Of a stretch of DNA of 64,000 nt, positions 1 through 10,476 are shown one piece after another. This stretch comes from Streptomyces sp. Act143 (GTDB lineage Bacteria > Actinomycetota > Actinomycetes > Streptomycetales > Streptomycetaceae): NCBI RefSeq assembly GCF_003143935.1, contig NZ_QFRX01000001.1:3990805-4054804 (forward strand), in the 5' to 3' direction. Positions within the stretch are counted from its first letter, which is position 1, and every line of letters starts with the position of its first letter. The position numbers were made by a program, and so were the translations under genes. A model generated the notes under the pieces. It saw only the letters and a program-made list of their open reading frames with translations. It did no database searches and was not told where the DNA came from.

Positions 1-1326
1 ACCTACGACAAGCCCTCCGTGCCCAGCGGAACGCCCGGCAACTCCTGCGACATCGGCATCTTCGACGAGCGCGGCCTCGCCCTCGGCGGCAAGGGTTTCC
101 GCGGCTGGTCCGGTGGCGCCCGCACCTCCTTCGTCATCGACAGCGGTGACACCACCACACCGGGCTACCTGCCCGGCCCGGTCAACCACGGCACCTGGCA
201 CGTCGCCCTCGGCCCGTACCAGGTGGCCCCGCAGGGCATGAACTACTCGGTGACCATCACCCTGCGCTACGGCCCGGCGGGCGCCCCGTTCCGGCCCAAC
301 TACCCCAGCGAGCGCGCCAAGGGCCGCGGCCGGGCCTGGTACCGCGGCGACTGCCACCTGCACACCGTGCACTCCGACGGCAAGCGCCTGCCGTCCGAGG
401 TCGCGGCCGGGGCCCGTGCCGCGGGCCTGGACTTCATCGTCTCCACCGACCACAACACCTCCTCCGCACACGCGGTGTGGGGCGAGTACGCCGGACCCGA
501 CCTGCTCGTCATCAACGGCGAGGAGATCACCACCCGCAACGGCCACTGGCTGGCGCTGGGCCTGGACAACGGCTCCTGGATCGACTGGCGCTACCGCTCG
601 CGCGACGACGCCTTCCCGCGCTTCGCCCGCCAGGTGCGCCGCCAGGGCGGCCTGGTCGTCCCCGCGCACCCCTACTGCCCGTACGTCGCCTGCCAGTGGA
701 AGTTCGGCTACGAGGACGCCGACGCCGTCGAGGTGTGGAACGGCCCCTGGACCTACGACGACGAGTCCGCCGTCGACACCTGGGACTCCATGCTCGGTAC
801 CGCGATGCGCTCCGGCAAGGACTGGCTGCCCGCCATGGCCAACAGCGACGCGCACAGCGTGCCCCAGGTCATCGGCCTGCCGCAGACCGTCGTGTACGCC
901 GACGACCTCAACCGGGCATCGATCCTGGAGGGCATCCGCAAGGGCCGCACCTACGTCGCCGAGTCCTCCGCCGTCACCGTCTCCTTCAGCGCGGCCGGCG
1001 GCGGCCGGTCCGCCGGGATCGCCGAGACGCTCGAACTGCCCGCGGACACACCGGTCGACGTCCGCCTGGAGGTGTCCGGGGTGCCGAACGGCACGGTGCG
1101 CCTCATCACCGACGAGGGCCAGATGCACCAGGAGTCGCTGGGCGCCTCCGGCACGGGCACCGTCGTGTGGCGTACGACGGTCTCCCTCGCCGCCTACGTG
1201 CGCGCCGAGGTCCGCCACCCCAAGGCGGACGGCACGCCCGGCAAGGGCAACACCATGGCCGCCGACCTGCAATGGGGGCCGATGGCCGCGCTGACCAACC
1301 CGATCGTGCTGCGGGTCCGGGACTGA
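1..1326 (+). CDS. CehA/McbA-family PHP-domain metallohydrolase, 5' partial
   Basis: The reading frame is open from base 1, so the true start lies upstream of the window; about 441 C-terminal residues are present. A PHP-type metal-binding motif DCHLHTVHSDG lies near nt 349-381, followed by STDHNT (about nt 442), PAHPYCPY and NSDAHS. These supply the His/Asp ligands expected of the polymerase-and-histidinol-phosphatase fold. The family is named after carbaryl hydrolase CehA and McbA, but Streptomyces members are mostly uncharacterised phosphoesterase-like enzymes, so the substrate is unknown. The part before the PHP motif is beta-rich and looks like a separate N-terminal domain. The gene converges on the peptide transporter operon with a 29-base gap. 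Family is confident; substrate is not inferable. Confidence 0.85.
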   Translation, partial: TYDKPSVPSGTPGNSCDIGIFDERGLALGGKGFRGWSGGARTSFVIDSGDTTTPGYLPGPVNHGTWHVALGPYQVAPQGMNYSVTITLRYGPAGAPFRPNYPSERAKGRGRAWYRGDCHLHTVHSDGKRLPSEVAAGARAAGLDFIVSTDHNTSSAHAVWGEYAGPDLLVINGEEITTRNGHWLALGLDNGSWIDWRYRSRDDAFPRFARQVRRQGGLVVPAHPYCPYVACQWKFGYEDADAVEVWNGPWTYDDESAVDTWDSMLGTAMRSGKDWLPAMANSDAHSVPQVIGLPQTVVYADDLNRASILEGIRKGRTYVAESSAVTVSFSAAGGGRSAGIAETLELPADTPVDVRLEVSGVPNGTVRLITDEGQMHQESLGASGTGTVVWRTTVSLAAYVRAEVRHPKADGTPGKGNTMAADLQWGPMAALTNPIVLRVRD

Positions 1327-1355
1327 CAGCGCGCCGGATGCCCGGGGCGCGGCCC

Positions 1356-3330
<1,975 letters not shown>

Positions 3331-3333
3331 GAC

Positions 3334-4296
3334 TCACCTCAGCTTCGGGTCGAGGGCGTCGCGGACCGCGTCGCCGAGCATGATGAACGCCAGGACGGTG
3401 ACCGCGAGGGCGCCGGCCGGCCACAGCAGCATGTGCGGGGCGTTGCGGATGTACGGGGAGGCGGCGGAGATGTCGATGCCCCAGCTGACCGTCGGGGGCT
3501 TCAGGCCGACGCCGAGGTACGACAGCGTCGCCTCGAGAGAGATGTACGTGCCGAGCGCGATGGTCGCCACCACGATCACCGGGGCCACCGCGTTCGGGGC
3601 GATGTGCCGGAGCAGCAAACGCGTGTTGGAGGCGCCCAGCGCCCGCGCGGCCTGGACGTAGTCGTTCTGTTTGGCCGTGATCACCGAGCCTCTCGCGATC
3701 CGGGACACCTGGGGCCAGCCCAGCAGCACCATGAAGCCGATCACCGGCCAGACCGTGCCGCCGGTGACCACGGAGAGCAGGGCCAGGCCGCCCAGGACGA
3801 CGGGGATGGCGAAGAAGATGTCGGTGATGCGGGACAGGATCGTGTCCCACAGGCCGCCGAAGAAGCCGGCGAGGCCACCGAGCACCGAGCCAAGGACCGT
3901 GACGCCGAGGGTGGCGCAGACGCCGACCGTGACGGAGGTGCGGGCGCCGTAGACCGTGCGGGTGTAGACGTCGCAGCCCTGGCCGTCGTAACCGAACGGG
4001 TGGCCCGGCTGGGAGCCCTCCTGTGCCTTGGCGAGGTCGCATTTCAGCGGGTTGCCGGAGGCGATCAGGGACGGCCAGAGGGAGATCACGATCAGGAAGA
4101 GGATCACCAGGGCGGAGAGGACGAAGACCGGGTTGCGCAGCAGGTCGCGGGCGGCGTCGGACCAGAGGCTGCGCGCCGCGTCCTGCGAGGCGCCGGATGC
4201 CGTCTCCAAGGACGCGGCCTCGCTCGCCGCGAGGTCCATCGCGCCGCCCATGCCGGTCCCGGCGATCGCGCCCTCGGGCTCTCGGGGTTCAGGCAT
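3334..4296 (-). CDS. Oligopeptide/dipeptide ABC transporter permease (DppC/OppC type)
   Basis: Inner-membrane permease subunit, 320 aa. A cytoplasmic N-terminus of about 60 residues is followed by the first membrane segment (PVFVLSALVILFLIVI) and an extracytoplasmic loop with HPFGYDGQGCDVYTR. The segment is followed by the binding-protein-dependent transport core. The cytoplasmic coupling loop is visible as ARALGASNTRLLLRHIAPN. ATG at 4296 overlaps the preceding permease stop by 8 bases. The long N-terminal extension before the first membrane helix is usual for the C-type subunit. It should form a heterodimer with the B-type permease encoded directly upstream. Confidence 0.93.
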   Translation of the reverse strand: MPEPREPEGAIAGTGMGGAMDLAASEAASLETASGASQDAARSLWSDAARDLLRNPVFVLSALVILFLIVISLWPSLIASGNPLKCDLAKAQEGSQPGHPFGYDGQGCDVYTRTVYGARTSVTVGVCATLGVTVLGSVLGGLAGFFGGLWDTILSRITDIFFAIPVVLGGLALLSVVTGGTVWPVIGFMVLLGWPQVSRIARGSVITAKQNDYVQAARALGASNTRLLLRHIAPNAVAPVIVVATIALGTYISLEATLSYLGVGLKPPTVSWGIDISAASPYIRNAPHMLLWPAGALAVTVLAFIMLGDAVRDALDPKLR

Positions 4297-5212
4297 AGCG
4301 GATCCTCGGGTCGAGTACGGCGTACAGCAGGTCCACGAGCAGGTTGGCGACCAGGAAGACCAGGACGAGGACGGTGACGAAGCCGACCACCGTCTGGGAG
4401 TTCTGGCGCAGGATGCCCTGGTAGAGCTGGTAGCCGACGCCGTGGATGTTGAAGATGCGCTCGGTGACGATCGCCCCGCCCATCAACGCGCCGATGTCGG
4501 TGCCGATGAACGTCACGACCGGGATGAGCGAGTTGCGCAGCAGATGGCGGGTGATGATCCTGCGGCGCGGCAGGCCCTTGGCCACCGCCGTGCGGACGTA
4601 GTCGCTGCGCCGGTTCTCCGCGATCGACGTGCGGGTCAGGCGGGTGACGTAGGCCAGGGAGACCGACGCCAGCACCAGACCCGGCACGATCAGCTCGCTG
4701 AAGGGTGCCTCCGTGGACACCGAGGGGGAGATCCAGTCCCACTTGACGCCGAGGAGCAGTTGGAGCACCAGGCCCGTGACGAAGGTCGGGATGGAGATGA
4801 CGACCAGGGTCAGCAGCAGGATCGCCGTGTCCAGGACGCGTCCTCGGCTCAGGCCGGTGAGGACGCCGAGGCCGAGACCGAGGACGATCTCGAACAGGAT
4901 GGCCACGACGGTCAGCCGGATGGTGACCGGGAAGGCGGTGCTCATCAGGTCGATGACCTTCTGGCCGTTGAACGCGGTGCCGAAGTCACCTGTGAGGAGG
5001 TGACCCATGTACGTCAGGTATTGCTCCAGCACCGGCTTGTCGAGGCCGAACTCCCGCTTGAGCTGGGCGGCGGTGGCCGGGTCGCACGCCTTGTCGCCGC
5101 ACAGGCCCGCCACCGGGTCGCCGAGCACGTTCACCATGAGGAAGATCAGCAGCGTGGCTCCGATGAACACCGGGATCATCTGGAGCAGACGGCGTATCAG
5201 ATACCGGCCCAC
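4289..5212 (-). CDS. Oligopeptide/dipeptide ABC transporter permease (DppB/OppB type)
   Basis: Membrane permease subunit, 307 aa. The N-terminus VGRYLIRRLLQMIPVF is the hallmark of B-type peptide permeases. The coupling loop reads YVRTAVAKGLPRRRIITRHLLRNS. I chose the GTG at 5212, which gives this N-terminus 5 bases after the stop of the binding-protein gene. The frame stays open upstream to 5659, but only as a shadow of that gene. Six membrane segments are expected. Two Cys lie in the loop CGDKACDP shortly after the first helix. It acts with the DppC-like subunit as the translocation pore. Confidence 0.93.
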   Translation of the reverse strand: MGRYLIRRLLQMIPVFIGATLLIFLMVNVLGDPVAGLCGDKACDPATAAQLKREFGLDKPVLEQYLTYMGHLLTGDFGTAFNGQKVIDLMSTAFPVTIRLTVVAILFEIVLGLGLGVLTGLSRGRVLDTAILLLTLVVISIPTFVTGLVLQLLLGVKWDWISPSVSTEAPFSELIVPGLVLASVSLAYVTRLTRTSIAENRRSDYVRTAVAKGLPRRRIITRHLLRNSLIPVVTFIGTDIGALMGGAIVTERIFNIHGVGYQLYQGILRQNSQTVVGFVTVLVLVFLVANLLVDLLYAVLDPRIRYA

Positions 5213-5217
5213 ATCGA

Positions 5218-6852
5218 TCAGCCGACCTTGATCTCGTTGTAGACCGGGACGCTGAACGGGTCGAGGGCGACTTGCGACAGCCTGCTGGACCAGCCGGCGC
5301 TGCCGTTCTGGTACCACAGCGGGATGGCGCCCATGTCGTCCCGGAGAACTTCCTCGGCCTGCTGGAAGAGCTCCACGGCCTTCTTCGGGTCGGTCTGCGC
5401 GTTGGCCTGGTCGACGAGCCGGTCGAACTTCTTGTTCGACCACTTGCCGTCGTTGGAGGAGGCGTCGGTGTAGTACAGCGGCTGGAGGAAGTCCTGGATG
5501 AGCGGGTAGTCCATCTGCCAGCCGGCCCGGAACGGTCCGGTCAGCTTGTGCTGGCCGATGAGGTTGCGGAAGTCGGCGAAGGTGCCGACGGGGGAGCCCA
5601 CGCAGGCCTTGTCGTTGCCGACGACGTTGTTGATGGAGTTGCAGACCGCGTCCACCCACTGCTTGTGGGAGCCGGTGTCGGCGTTGTACGTGATCTTGAG
5701 CTGGCCGCCTGGTATGCCGCCGCCCTCCTGGATGAGCTTCTTGGCCTCGGTGGGGTTGTACTCACAGGCGTCGCCGCACAGGCCGGCCTTGTAGCCGCCG
5801 CTCGCGCCGAGGACCGGGGAGGTCCAGTCGGTGGCGGGGGTGCGGGTGTTCTGGAAGATCGTCTTGGTGATCTGCGCCCGGTTGATCGCCATGGACAGGC
5901 CCTTGCGGACCTTGGCGGCGCCGGGGGTGTTCCAGGCCTTGTCGTAGAACGGGAAGGCGATGGTCTGGATGATGCCGGCCGGGGTGTTCAGGTAGCGATC
6001 GCCCAAGTCCTTGTGGACGTTGGTGAGCTGCTGCGCCGGGACGTCGTCTACGAGGTCAAGGTTGCCGGCCAGCAGGTCGGTGTAGGCGGTGTTGTTGTCG
6101 GTGTAGACCTTCAGGTCCACGCCGGCGTTCTGGGCCTTGTCGGCACCCGGGTAGCCGTTCCACTTGCGCAGCTGCATCTGCGAGCCCTCGGTGTAGGACT
6201 CGATCGTGTAAGGCCCGTCCCCCACCGGCTTCTTCAGCCAGGCGGCGTGGTCGCTGAAGAAGGCCTTGGGCAGCGGCGCGAACGCGACGTAGCCGAGGGT
6301 GTCGGGGAACGTGGAGAACTTCTGGGTGAGCCGGATGGTGAAGGTCTGGTCGTTGATCACCTTCAGGCCGGACAGGGTGTCGGCGGTCTGCTTGCCGCTG
6401 TCGGGGTGGACCTTGTCGTAGCCCTCGATGTAGCCGAAGAAGTAGGCGTTCTTCTGGTTGTTCTTCAGGCTCGCCCCGTAGTTCCAGGCGTCCACGAAGG
6501 AGTGCGCGGTGATGGGTTCGCCATTGCTGAACTTCCAGCCCTTCTTCAGCGTGACGGTGAAGGTGCGGGAGTCCTTGGTGGTGATGCTCTCGGCGACCGC
6601 ATTCTCGGCCTTGCCGGTCTTCGGGTCGTACTCCTTGAGCCCGCGGAAGATCATGCCGAGGACCTTGCCGCCCTCCACCTCGTTGGTGTTGGCCGGCTCC
6701 AGGGGGTTCTGCGGGTCGCCCCAGACCGCGCTGAGCACGTCGGAGCCGCTACCGTTCCCGCCGTCGGAGCCACCGACACCGCTGCAACCGGTGAGGGTGA
6801 GGGCCACGGCGGTCGTGAGGGCGGGCCAGATGGCATACGTGTGTGCTCGCAT
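5218..6852 (-). CDS. Peptide ABC transporter substrate-binding lipoprotein (SBP_bac_5 family)
   Basis: Extracytoplasmic solute receptor of the importer, 544 aa. The signal peptide ends in lipobox LTGC with the lipidated Cys at residue 23, followed by a Gly/Ser linker. The mature part has family-5 features, including the N-terminal AVWGDPQNPLEPANTNEVEG and GWKFSNGEPITAHSFVDAWNY. The ATG at 6852 follows an excellent ribosome binding site, AAGGAGAGACCC. It is the first gene of a receptor-permease-permease-ATPase-ATPase operon transcribed on the minus strand. Family members bind oligopeptides, and some in Streptomyces import signalling peptides; the ligand here is unknown. Confidence 0.93.
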   Translation of the reverse strand: MRAHTYAIWPALTTAVALTLTGCSGVGGSDGGNGSGSDVLSAVWGDPQNPLEPANTNEVEGGKVLGMIFRGLKEYDPKTGKAENAVAESITTKDSRTFTVTLKKGWKFSNGEPITAHSFVDAWNYGASLKNNQKNAYFFGYIEGYDKVHPDSGKQTADTLSGLKVINDQTFTIRLTQKFSTFPDTLGYVAFAPLPKAFFSDHAAWLKKPVGDGPYTIESYTEGSQMQLRKWNGYPGADKAQNAGVDLKVYTDNNTAYTDLLAGNLDLVDDVPAQQLTNVHKDLGDRYLNTPAGIIQTIAFPFYDKAWNTPGAAKVRKGLSMAINRAQITKTIFQNTRTPATDWTSPVLGASGGYKAGLCGDACEYNPTEAKKLIQEGGGIPGGQLKITYNADTGSHKQWVDAVCNSINNVVGNDKACVGSPVGTFADFRNLIGQHKLTGPFRAGWQMDYPLIQDFLQPLYYTDASSNDGKWSNKKFDRLVDQANAQTDPKKAVELFQQAEEVLRDDMGAIPLWYQNGSAGWSSRLSQVALDPFSVPVYNEIKVG

Positions 6853-6930
6853 GGGTCTCTCCTTGAGGGGGCTGGCCCGCGAAGTCGACTGGATTTCAGT
6901 AGGTCAAGGTAGTTTCGGCACTCCATACCC

Positions 6931-6943
6931 GACATCACATGTC
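6931..6943. promoter_or_regulatory. Short inverted repeat between divergent genes
   Basis: GACAT-CAC-ATGTC is a perfect 5-3-5 inverted repeat in the 86-base divergent gap between the peptide-importer operon and the PAP2 gene. It overlaps the upstream candidate start of the PAP2 gene. A second ATGTC follows at about 6953. This is an operator candidate only. Confidence 0.3.
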
Positions 6944-7913
6944 CGTGCGATATGTCCCGGCAGGGGGCACACCTACATTCGTACGTGTGTCGTTGCATGC
7001 TGCCGGGAGTGAGCGAGACGAGGAAGTCCGGGCGGATCGGCGAAACCGGCGCTTCGCGGAGCGGATCGCGGTCCGGCTCGCCGCAGCCGGGACCGCCTCC
7101 GCCGTGGCGGGCCTGCTGGTGTACGCGGCGTTCGTCCGTACGGCCGCGGGCCAGCGCTGGGAGAACGCCGTGTGGGCCGGGCGCGCCCAGGACGAGTCGC
7201 TGGCCGCGCTGCACCGTGCCGACCGGGTGCTGGACCACATCACGCTGATGTCCCTGGCCGGCGCCGTGGCCGTGGTGGTGCTGATCGGAGCGGTGCGACG
7301 GTGTCACGCGGCAACGGCGGCCGCGGTGGGGGTGGTGGGCTGCTCACTCGTCCTGAGCGAGGTGCTCAAGCGCCTGGTGCTCGGACGCCCGGACCTGGTG
7401 GGGGCGTCGCCCCGGCTGCTGGACAACAGCTTCCCCAGCGGGCACACGGCGATCGCGATGAGCGTGGTCTTCGGGCTGGCCCTGGTCGTGCCGTACCGGC
7501 TGCGGGCCGCCGCCGTGGGGGTGTGCGCCGTATGGGCGTCCTTCGTCGGCGCCTACACCGTGGCCGCCGGGTGGCACCGGCCCAGCGATGTCATCGGCGC
7601 CGACCTGCTGGTCCTCGCCGTCACCTGCGGCTGCGCCTCGGTGCTGGCCCGCTTCGGCGGGGTGCGCGCCGCGTCGGGGCGGCGCCATCGGGCCGGGGCG
7701 CTCCTGGTGACCGGCCCGCTGATGTTCGTAGCGCTCACCGGGCTGGGCACCGGCGGGATCCTGCTCGCGGGGGCCGTCTCCGGGGCGGTACCGGCCTGGT
7801 CCGCGCCGGGCGTCGCCTATACGGCGGGGCACGCGCTGGCGGCGGGGGCCGGCGCCGCCACCTCGCTGGTGTGGCTCGGTCTGCTGCGCCGCTGCGAGGT
7901 GTGCGCGCACTGA
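6939..7913 (+). CDS. PAP2-family membrane phosphatase
   Basis: Integral membrane lipid-phosphate or undecaprenyl-pyrophosphate phosphatase-like protein, up to 324 aa. The three family motifs are visible: KRLVLGRPDL (a variant of KxxxxxxRP), PSGHTAIA with the catalytic-site His, and GWHRPSDV with the second His and Asp. Several hydrophobic segments surround them, and two more follow at the C-terminus. The ATG at 6939 lacks a clear ribosome binding site; a GTG at about 6987 (VSLHAAGSERDE) is an alternative start. It is divergent from the peptide transporter. The exact lipid substrate cannot be told from sequence. Confidence 0.85.
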   Translation: MSVRYVPAGGTPTFVRVSLHAAGSERDEEVRADRRNRRFAERIAVRLAAAGTASAVAGLLVYAAFVRTAAGQRWENAVWAGRAQDESLAALHRADRVLDHITLMSLAGAVAVVVLIGAVRRCHAATAAAVGVVGCSLVLSEVLKRLVLGRPDLVGASPRLLDNSFPSGHTAIAMSVVFGLALVVPYRLRAAAVGVCAVWASFVGAYTVAAGWHRPSDVIGADLLVLAVTCGCASVLARFGGVRAASGRRHRAGALLVTGPLMFVALTGLGTGGILLAGAVSGAVPAWSAPGVAYTAGHALAAGAGAATSLVWLGLLRRCEVCAH

Positions 7914-8009
7914 TGGCAGGTGCGGGTTCTGAACGTTCCGGCGGCTGCGCCGTTGTCGTTTCTGAGGGGGCCTCGGGCCCGCCGGCAAAGGTTGTAGAAG
8001 GGCAGCAGA

Positions 8010-8258
8010 ATGATCTTCAGGAAGCGTCTCGGGGGCCCTGGCGATGGGCATGGTGGCCGCGGCCGGGGTGGTGACCGGCACCGCCGGTTCCGCCTCCGCG
8101 GCGACGGCCAACAACTGGTGTCCTTCGGCGACTTATGAGTTCTGCGTCTTCAAGGACGCCAACTACCAGGGGGAGTTCTACGGCGTGACAAGTTCCAATG
8201 GCTGTCGTACCTCGGCAGCGCGAACGACCTAGCGGTGACGATCGGCATCAACAAGTAA
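8010..8258 (+). pseudogene. Frameshifted peptidase-inhibitor-I36-like secreted protein
   Basis: An ATG at 8010 follows GAAGG at ideal spacing and begins MIFRKR. The hydrophobic signal (MGMVAAAGVVTGTAGSASA) continues in another frame, so a one-base indel lies near 8025-8034. The mature part NNWCPSATYEFCVFKDANYQGEFYG resembles the intact I36-like protein at 24850-25269. A second frame change near 8187 separates it from the expected ending DKFQWLSYLGSAND...IGINK, which terminates at 8258. Two frameshifts make it a pseudogene unless both are sequencing errors. It is the first of three broken genes in a row. Confidence 0.75.
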
Positions 8259-8284
8259 CGGCCGACGCCCCGCAGGGTCGTCCG

Positions 8285-8320
8285 CTTCGCCCCGCCGGTC
8301 GTCGGATCGGCGGGGCGAAG
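8285..8320. terminator. Strong hairpin terminator
   Basis: A perfect 13-bp stem (CTTCGCCCCGCCG at 8285-8297 pairing with 8308-8320) with a 10-base loop. It separates the I36-like pseudogene from the convergent secreted-protein pseudogene and could serve both strands. There is no long T-run, as is common in Streptomyces. Confidence 0.7.
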
Positions 8321-8354
8321 TACTGCGGTCGCGCAACGTGCCCGGACAGCACTC

Positions 8355-9135
8355 CTAGTCATGCTCCCAGTGGTAGGAGAAGACCACCGTGGCGCCCTTG
8401 CACAGGCCGGGGGACAGCATGGACGCGCGCAGCGTCCTGGTCCTCGGGTCGTAGTCGACGCCTTCGGCCTCGTAGGCACCCGAGCACTTGCTGATCTTCG
8501 GCAACTTCAGCACATCGGTCACCTTGCCCCCGACCTGCCGGCCGTCCAGCGCGCGGTCGAGGTCGACCTGGAACACCCTGCCCTGGTCGGCGTCGCACAC
8601 CAGGCGCCGGTCGGAGAAGAAGTCGCAGCCCTGGACGTCCTTGACCGGGCGGTCGAGGGTGATCTGCCCGTTCTGCGGGAGGGGACCGCCGTCGCGCGGG
8701 GTGGACGTGTTCAGCAGGGGCGTGGGGAACACCTGGAGCCGCTCGCGGGTCCCGAACTCGCCGGGACCAGCCATTGGTGGTCGGGCGAGACCGCGGCGAA
8801 GGAGTGGTTGAACAGCTCGCCGGCGTCGAGGTCGTGACGGTACTCCCGCCGCTTGCCGTCGGGGCTCGTCACCAGGAACATCTTGGCGGACTTCGCCCGC
8901 GGGCCCTGGTAGGAGTCGAAGACGTACCCGGCTGCGATGTCGAGGTCCCCGACATGCTGGAAGCCATGGGCCCGTACCGACACCGGGATGCTGCCCGGCC
9001 CCCGCAGGACGAGGGTGCCGTCCGCACGGGTGGCCACCCCCTCGGCGCCGATGAGGGAGTTGACGGTCGTGTGCCCCGTGGCCGTCCAGGAGCCCGAGGG
9101 GGCCGCGCCCTGCGCGGTGAACCGAGTGGTGGCGA
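8355..9135 (-). pseudogene. 5'-truncated, frameshifted secreted-protein remnant
   Basis: Two overlapping minus-strand frames make one coherent protein. The upstream part includes FDSYQGPRAKSAKMFLVTSPDG and FNHSFAAVSPDHQWLV. The downstream part begins GEFGTRERLQVFPTPLLN and ends CKGATVVFSYHWEHD. They join through a frame change near 8755-8765. No start codon, signal peptide or ribosome binding site is found at the 5' side; coding sense stops near 9130 where a fragment of a subtilase begins on the other strand. The beta-propeller-like repeats of Asp/Gly turns suggest an extracellular protein of unknown function. I infer a pseudogene left by a deletion. Confidence 0.65.
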
Positions 9136-9616
9136 CGAGGGCGACGACTACATCGCCGCCGAGGTCGCGCCGGACACGCTGGCCTACCGTCTGGTGCAGG
9201 ACACCGCGCGTGATCTGCCCGACCGCCCGTACTCGACCCGTACGCACACCGAGTGGGCCTTCCGCTCGGGGCACGCGGGCGACACGGCCCTCCAGACGCT
9301 GCCGCTGGTGCAGGTGGACTACGCGGTGGCCACGGACCTGTCCGGGAAGGCGGGGCGGCGGACCGAGGTGCCGGTCACGCCGTCACACCTCGCGGGCGTC
9401 GCCGGGAGCCGGTTCCGTCCCGTCACGCTCGACGTGTCGTACGACGACGGCGCGACCTGGCGTCGTACGGACCCGGCGCGTGGGGGCGGTGACGGGGTGC
9501 GGTTCCATCTCGACGCCCCCGCGCAGGCGCGGTTCGTGACGCTGCGGGCGTCCGCTCGGGACGCCGACGGGAACGCGGTGACCCAGACGGTGGTCCGGGC
9601 GTTCGGTCTCAGGTAG
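9130..9616 (+). pseudogene. C-terminal fragment of an S8 (subtilisin-like) secreted peptidase
   Basis: From about EVAPDTLAYRLV (nt 9161) to the stop at 9616 the frame matches the C-terminus of the complete subtilase at 47803-51615. Shared landmarks are the LAPETLPYRLV-like start, THTEWAFRSG versus THTEWTFRSG, LPLVQVDY versus LPLVQLDY, VSYDDGATWR, and the identical last residues RAFGLR. The catalytic domain is absent and there is no start signal. The fragment lies head to head with the remnant at 8355-9135, so one deletion could have removed both 5' halves. Confidence 0.8.
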
Positions 9617-9689
9617 AGCCGCGGTGCCGCTGCCGGGCCGGTCATGGCCGATCCGGCGGCGGGCCGCGATGCCCTCCCGACTGGTGGGT

Positions 9690-9707
9690 GCCACCCCGCC
9701 GGGTGGC
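9690..9707. promoter_or_regulatory. Inverted repeat upstream of the NarL-type regulator, shared with 13637-13655
   Basis: GCCACCC-CGCC-GGGTGGC has perfect 7-base arms with a 4-base spacer. It lies 97 bases upstream of the response-regulator start. Nearly the same element occurs upstream of the exporter operon on the other side of the kinase gene. I infer a binding site for the local response regulator. Confidence 0.55.
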
Positions 9708-9804
9708 TGGAGCGGCCGCTCGTCGGGCCGGCGCGCGACCTGCCTGGCTTTAAGGTCAAGGCGGCATGGGTGAACGGCAGGAACGAAGATGAGGCGGAGC
9801 GCGC

Positions 9805-10476
9805 GTGATCCGGGTAGTGGTGGTGGACGACGAGGCGTTGGTCCGCTCGGGCTTCCAGCTCATTCTGGGCGCGTCCGAGGACATCGAGGTCGTCGCGACC
9901 GCGGGCGGCGGTGACGCCGTGGAGACCGTGCGGCGGGTACGGCCGGACGTGGTGTTGCTGGACATCCGGATGCCGGACGTCGACGGGCTCACCGTGCTGC
10001 GTGAGCTGCGGGCGAGGCCGGATGCGCCGGTGGTGGCGATGCTGACGACGTTCGACGCCGACGAGTACATCCTGACCGCGCTCCAGTGCGGTGCGGCCGG
10101 GTTTCTGCTCAAGGACACGGAGCCGGAGCAGCTCGCCCATCTGGTGCGCACCCTGGCCGCGGGCGGTGTGGTGCTCTCGCCCAAGGCGTCGCGGGCGCTG
10201 TTGCACAGCCATCCCGGCGCCGAGGCCGCCGTCGACGAGGAGGCCGGCCGGGTCCGGCTGCTCACCGCACGGGAGCGTGACGTACTCGTCCTGGTGGCGG
10301 AAGGGTTGTCGAACGCCGACATCGGGGCGCGCATCCACCTGAGCGCCGGCACGGTCAAGGACCACGTCAGCGCGATCCTCACGAAGCTGCGGGTGGCGAG
10401 CCGGGTGCAGGCCGCGCTGCTGGCGCAGCGGGCCGGGCTGCTGGACGCGCGCCCGCAGCCGGAGGCGGGGCGGTGA
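9805..10476 (+). CDS. Two-component response regulator, NarL/FixJ family
   Basis: DNA-binding response regulator, 223 aa. The receiver domain has the acidic pair D8-D9, phospho-acceptor D53 (LLDIRMPD) and conserved Lys at about 103 (FLLKDTEP). The C-terminal LuxR-type helix-turn-helix spans about residues 154-215, including LTARERDVLVLVAEGLSNADIG and TVKDHVSAIL. Start is GTG at 9805 (MIRVVVVDDE). The stop overlaps the kinase start by four bases (GTGA), so the two are co-translated. The upstream inverted repeat at 9690 recurs in front of the convergent exporter operon, which suggests autoregulation and control of the exporter. Confidence 0.93.
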   Translation: MIRVVVVDDEALVRSGFQLILGASEDIEVVATAGGGDAVETVRRVRPDVVLLDIRMPDVDGLTVLRELRARPDAPVVAMLTTFDADEYILTALQCGAAGFLLKDTEPEQLAHLVRTLAAGGVVLSPKASRALLHSHPGAEAAVDEEAGRVRLLTARERDVLVLVAEGLSNADIGARIHLSAGTVKDHVSAILTKLRVASRVQAALLAQRAGLLDARPQPEAGR

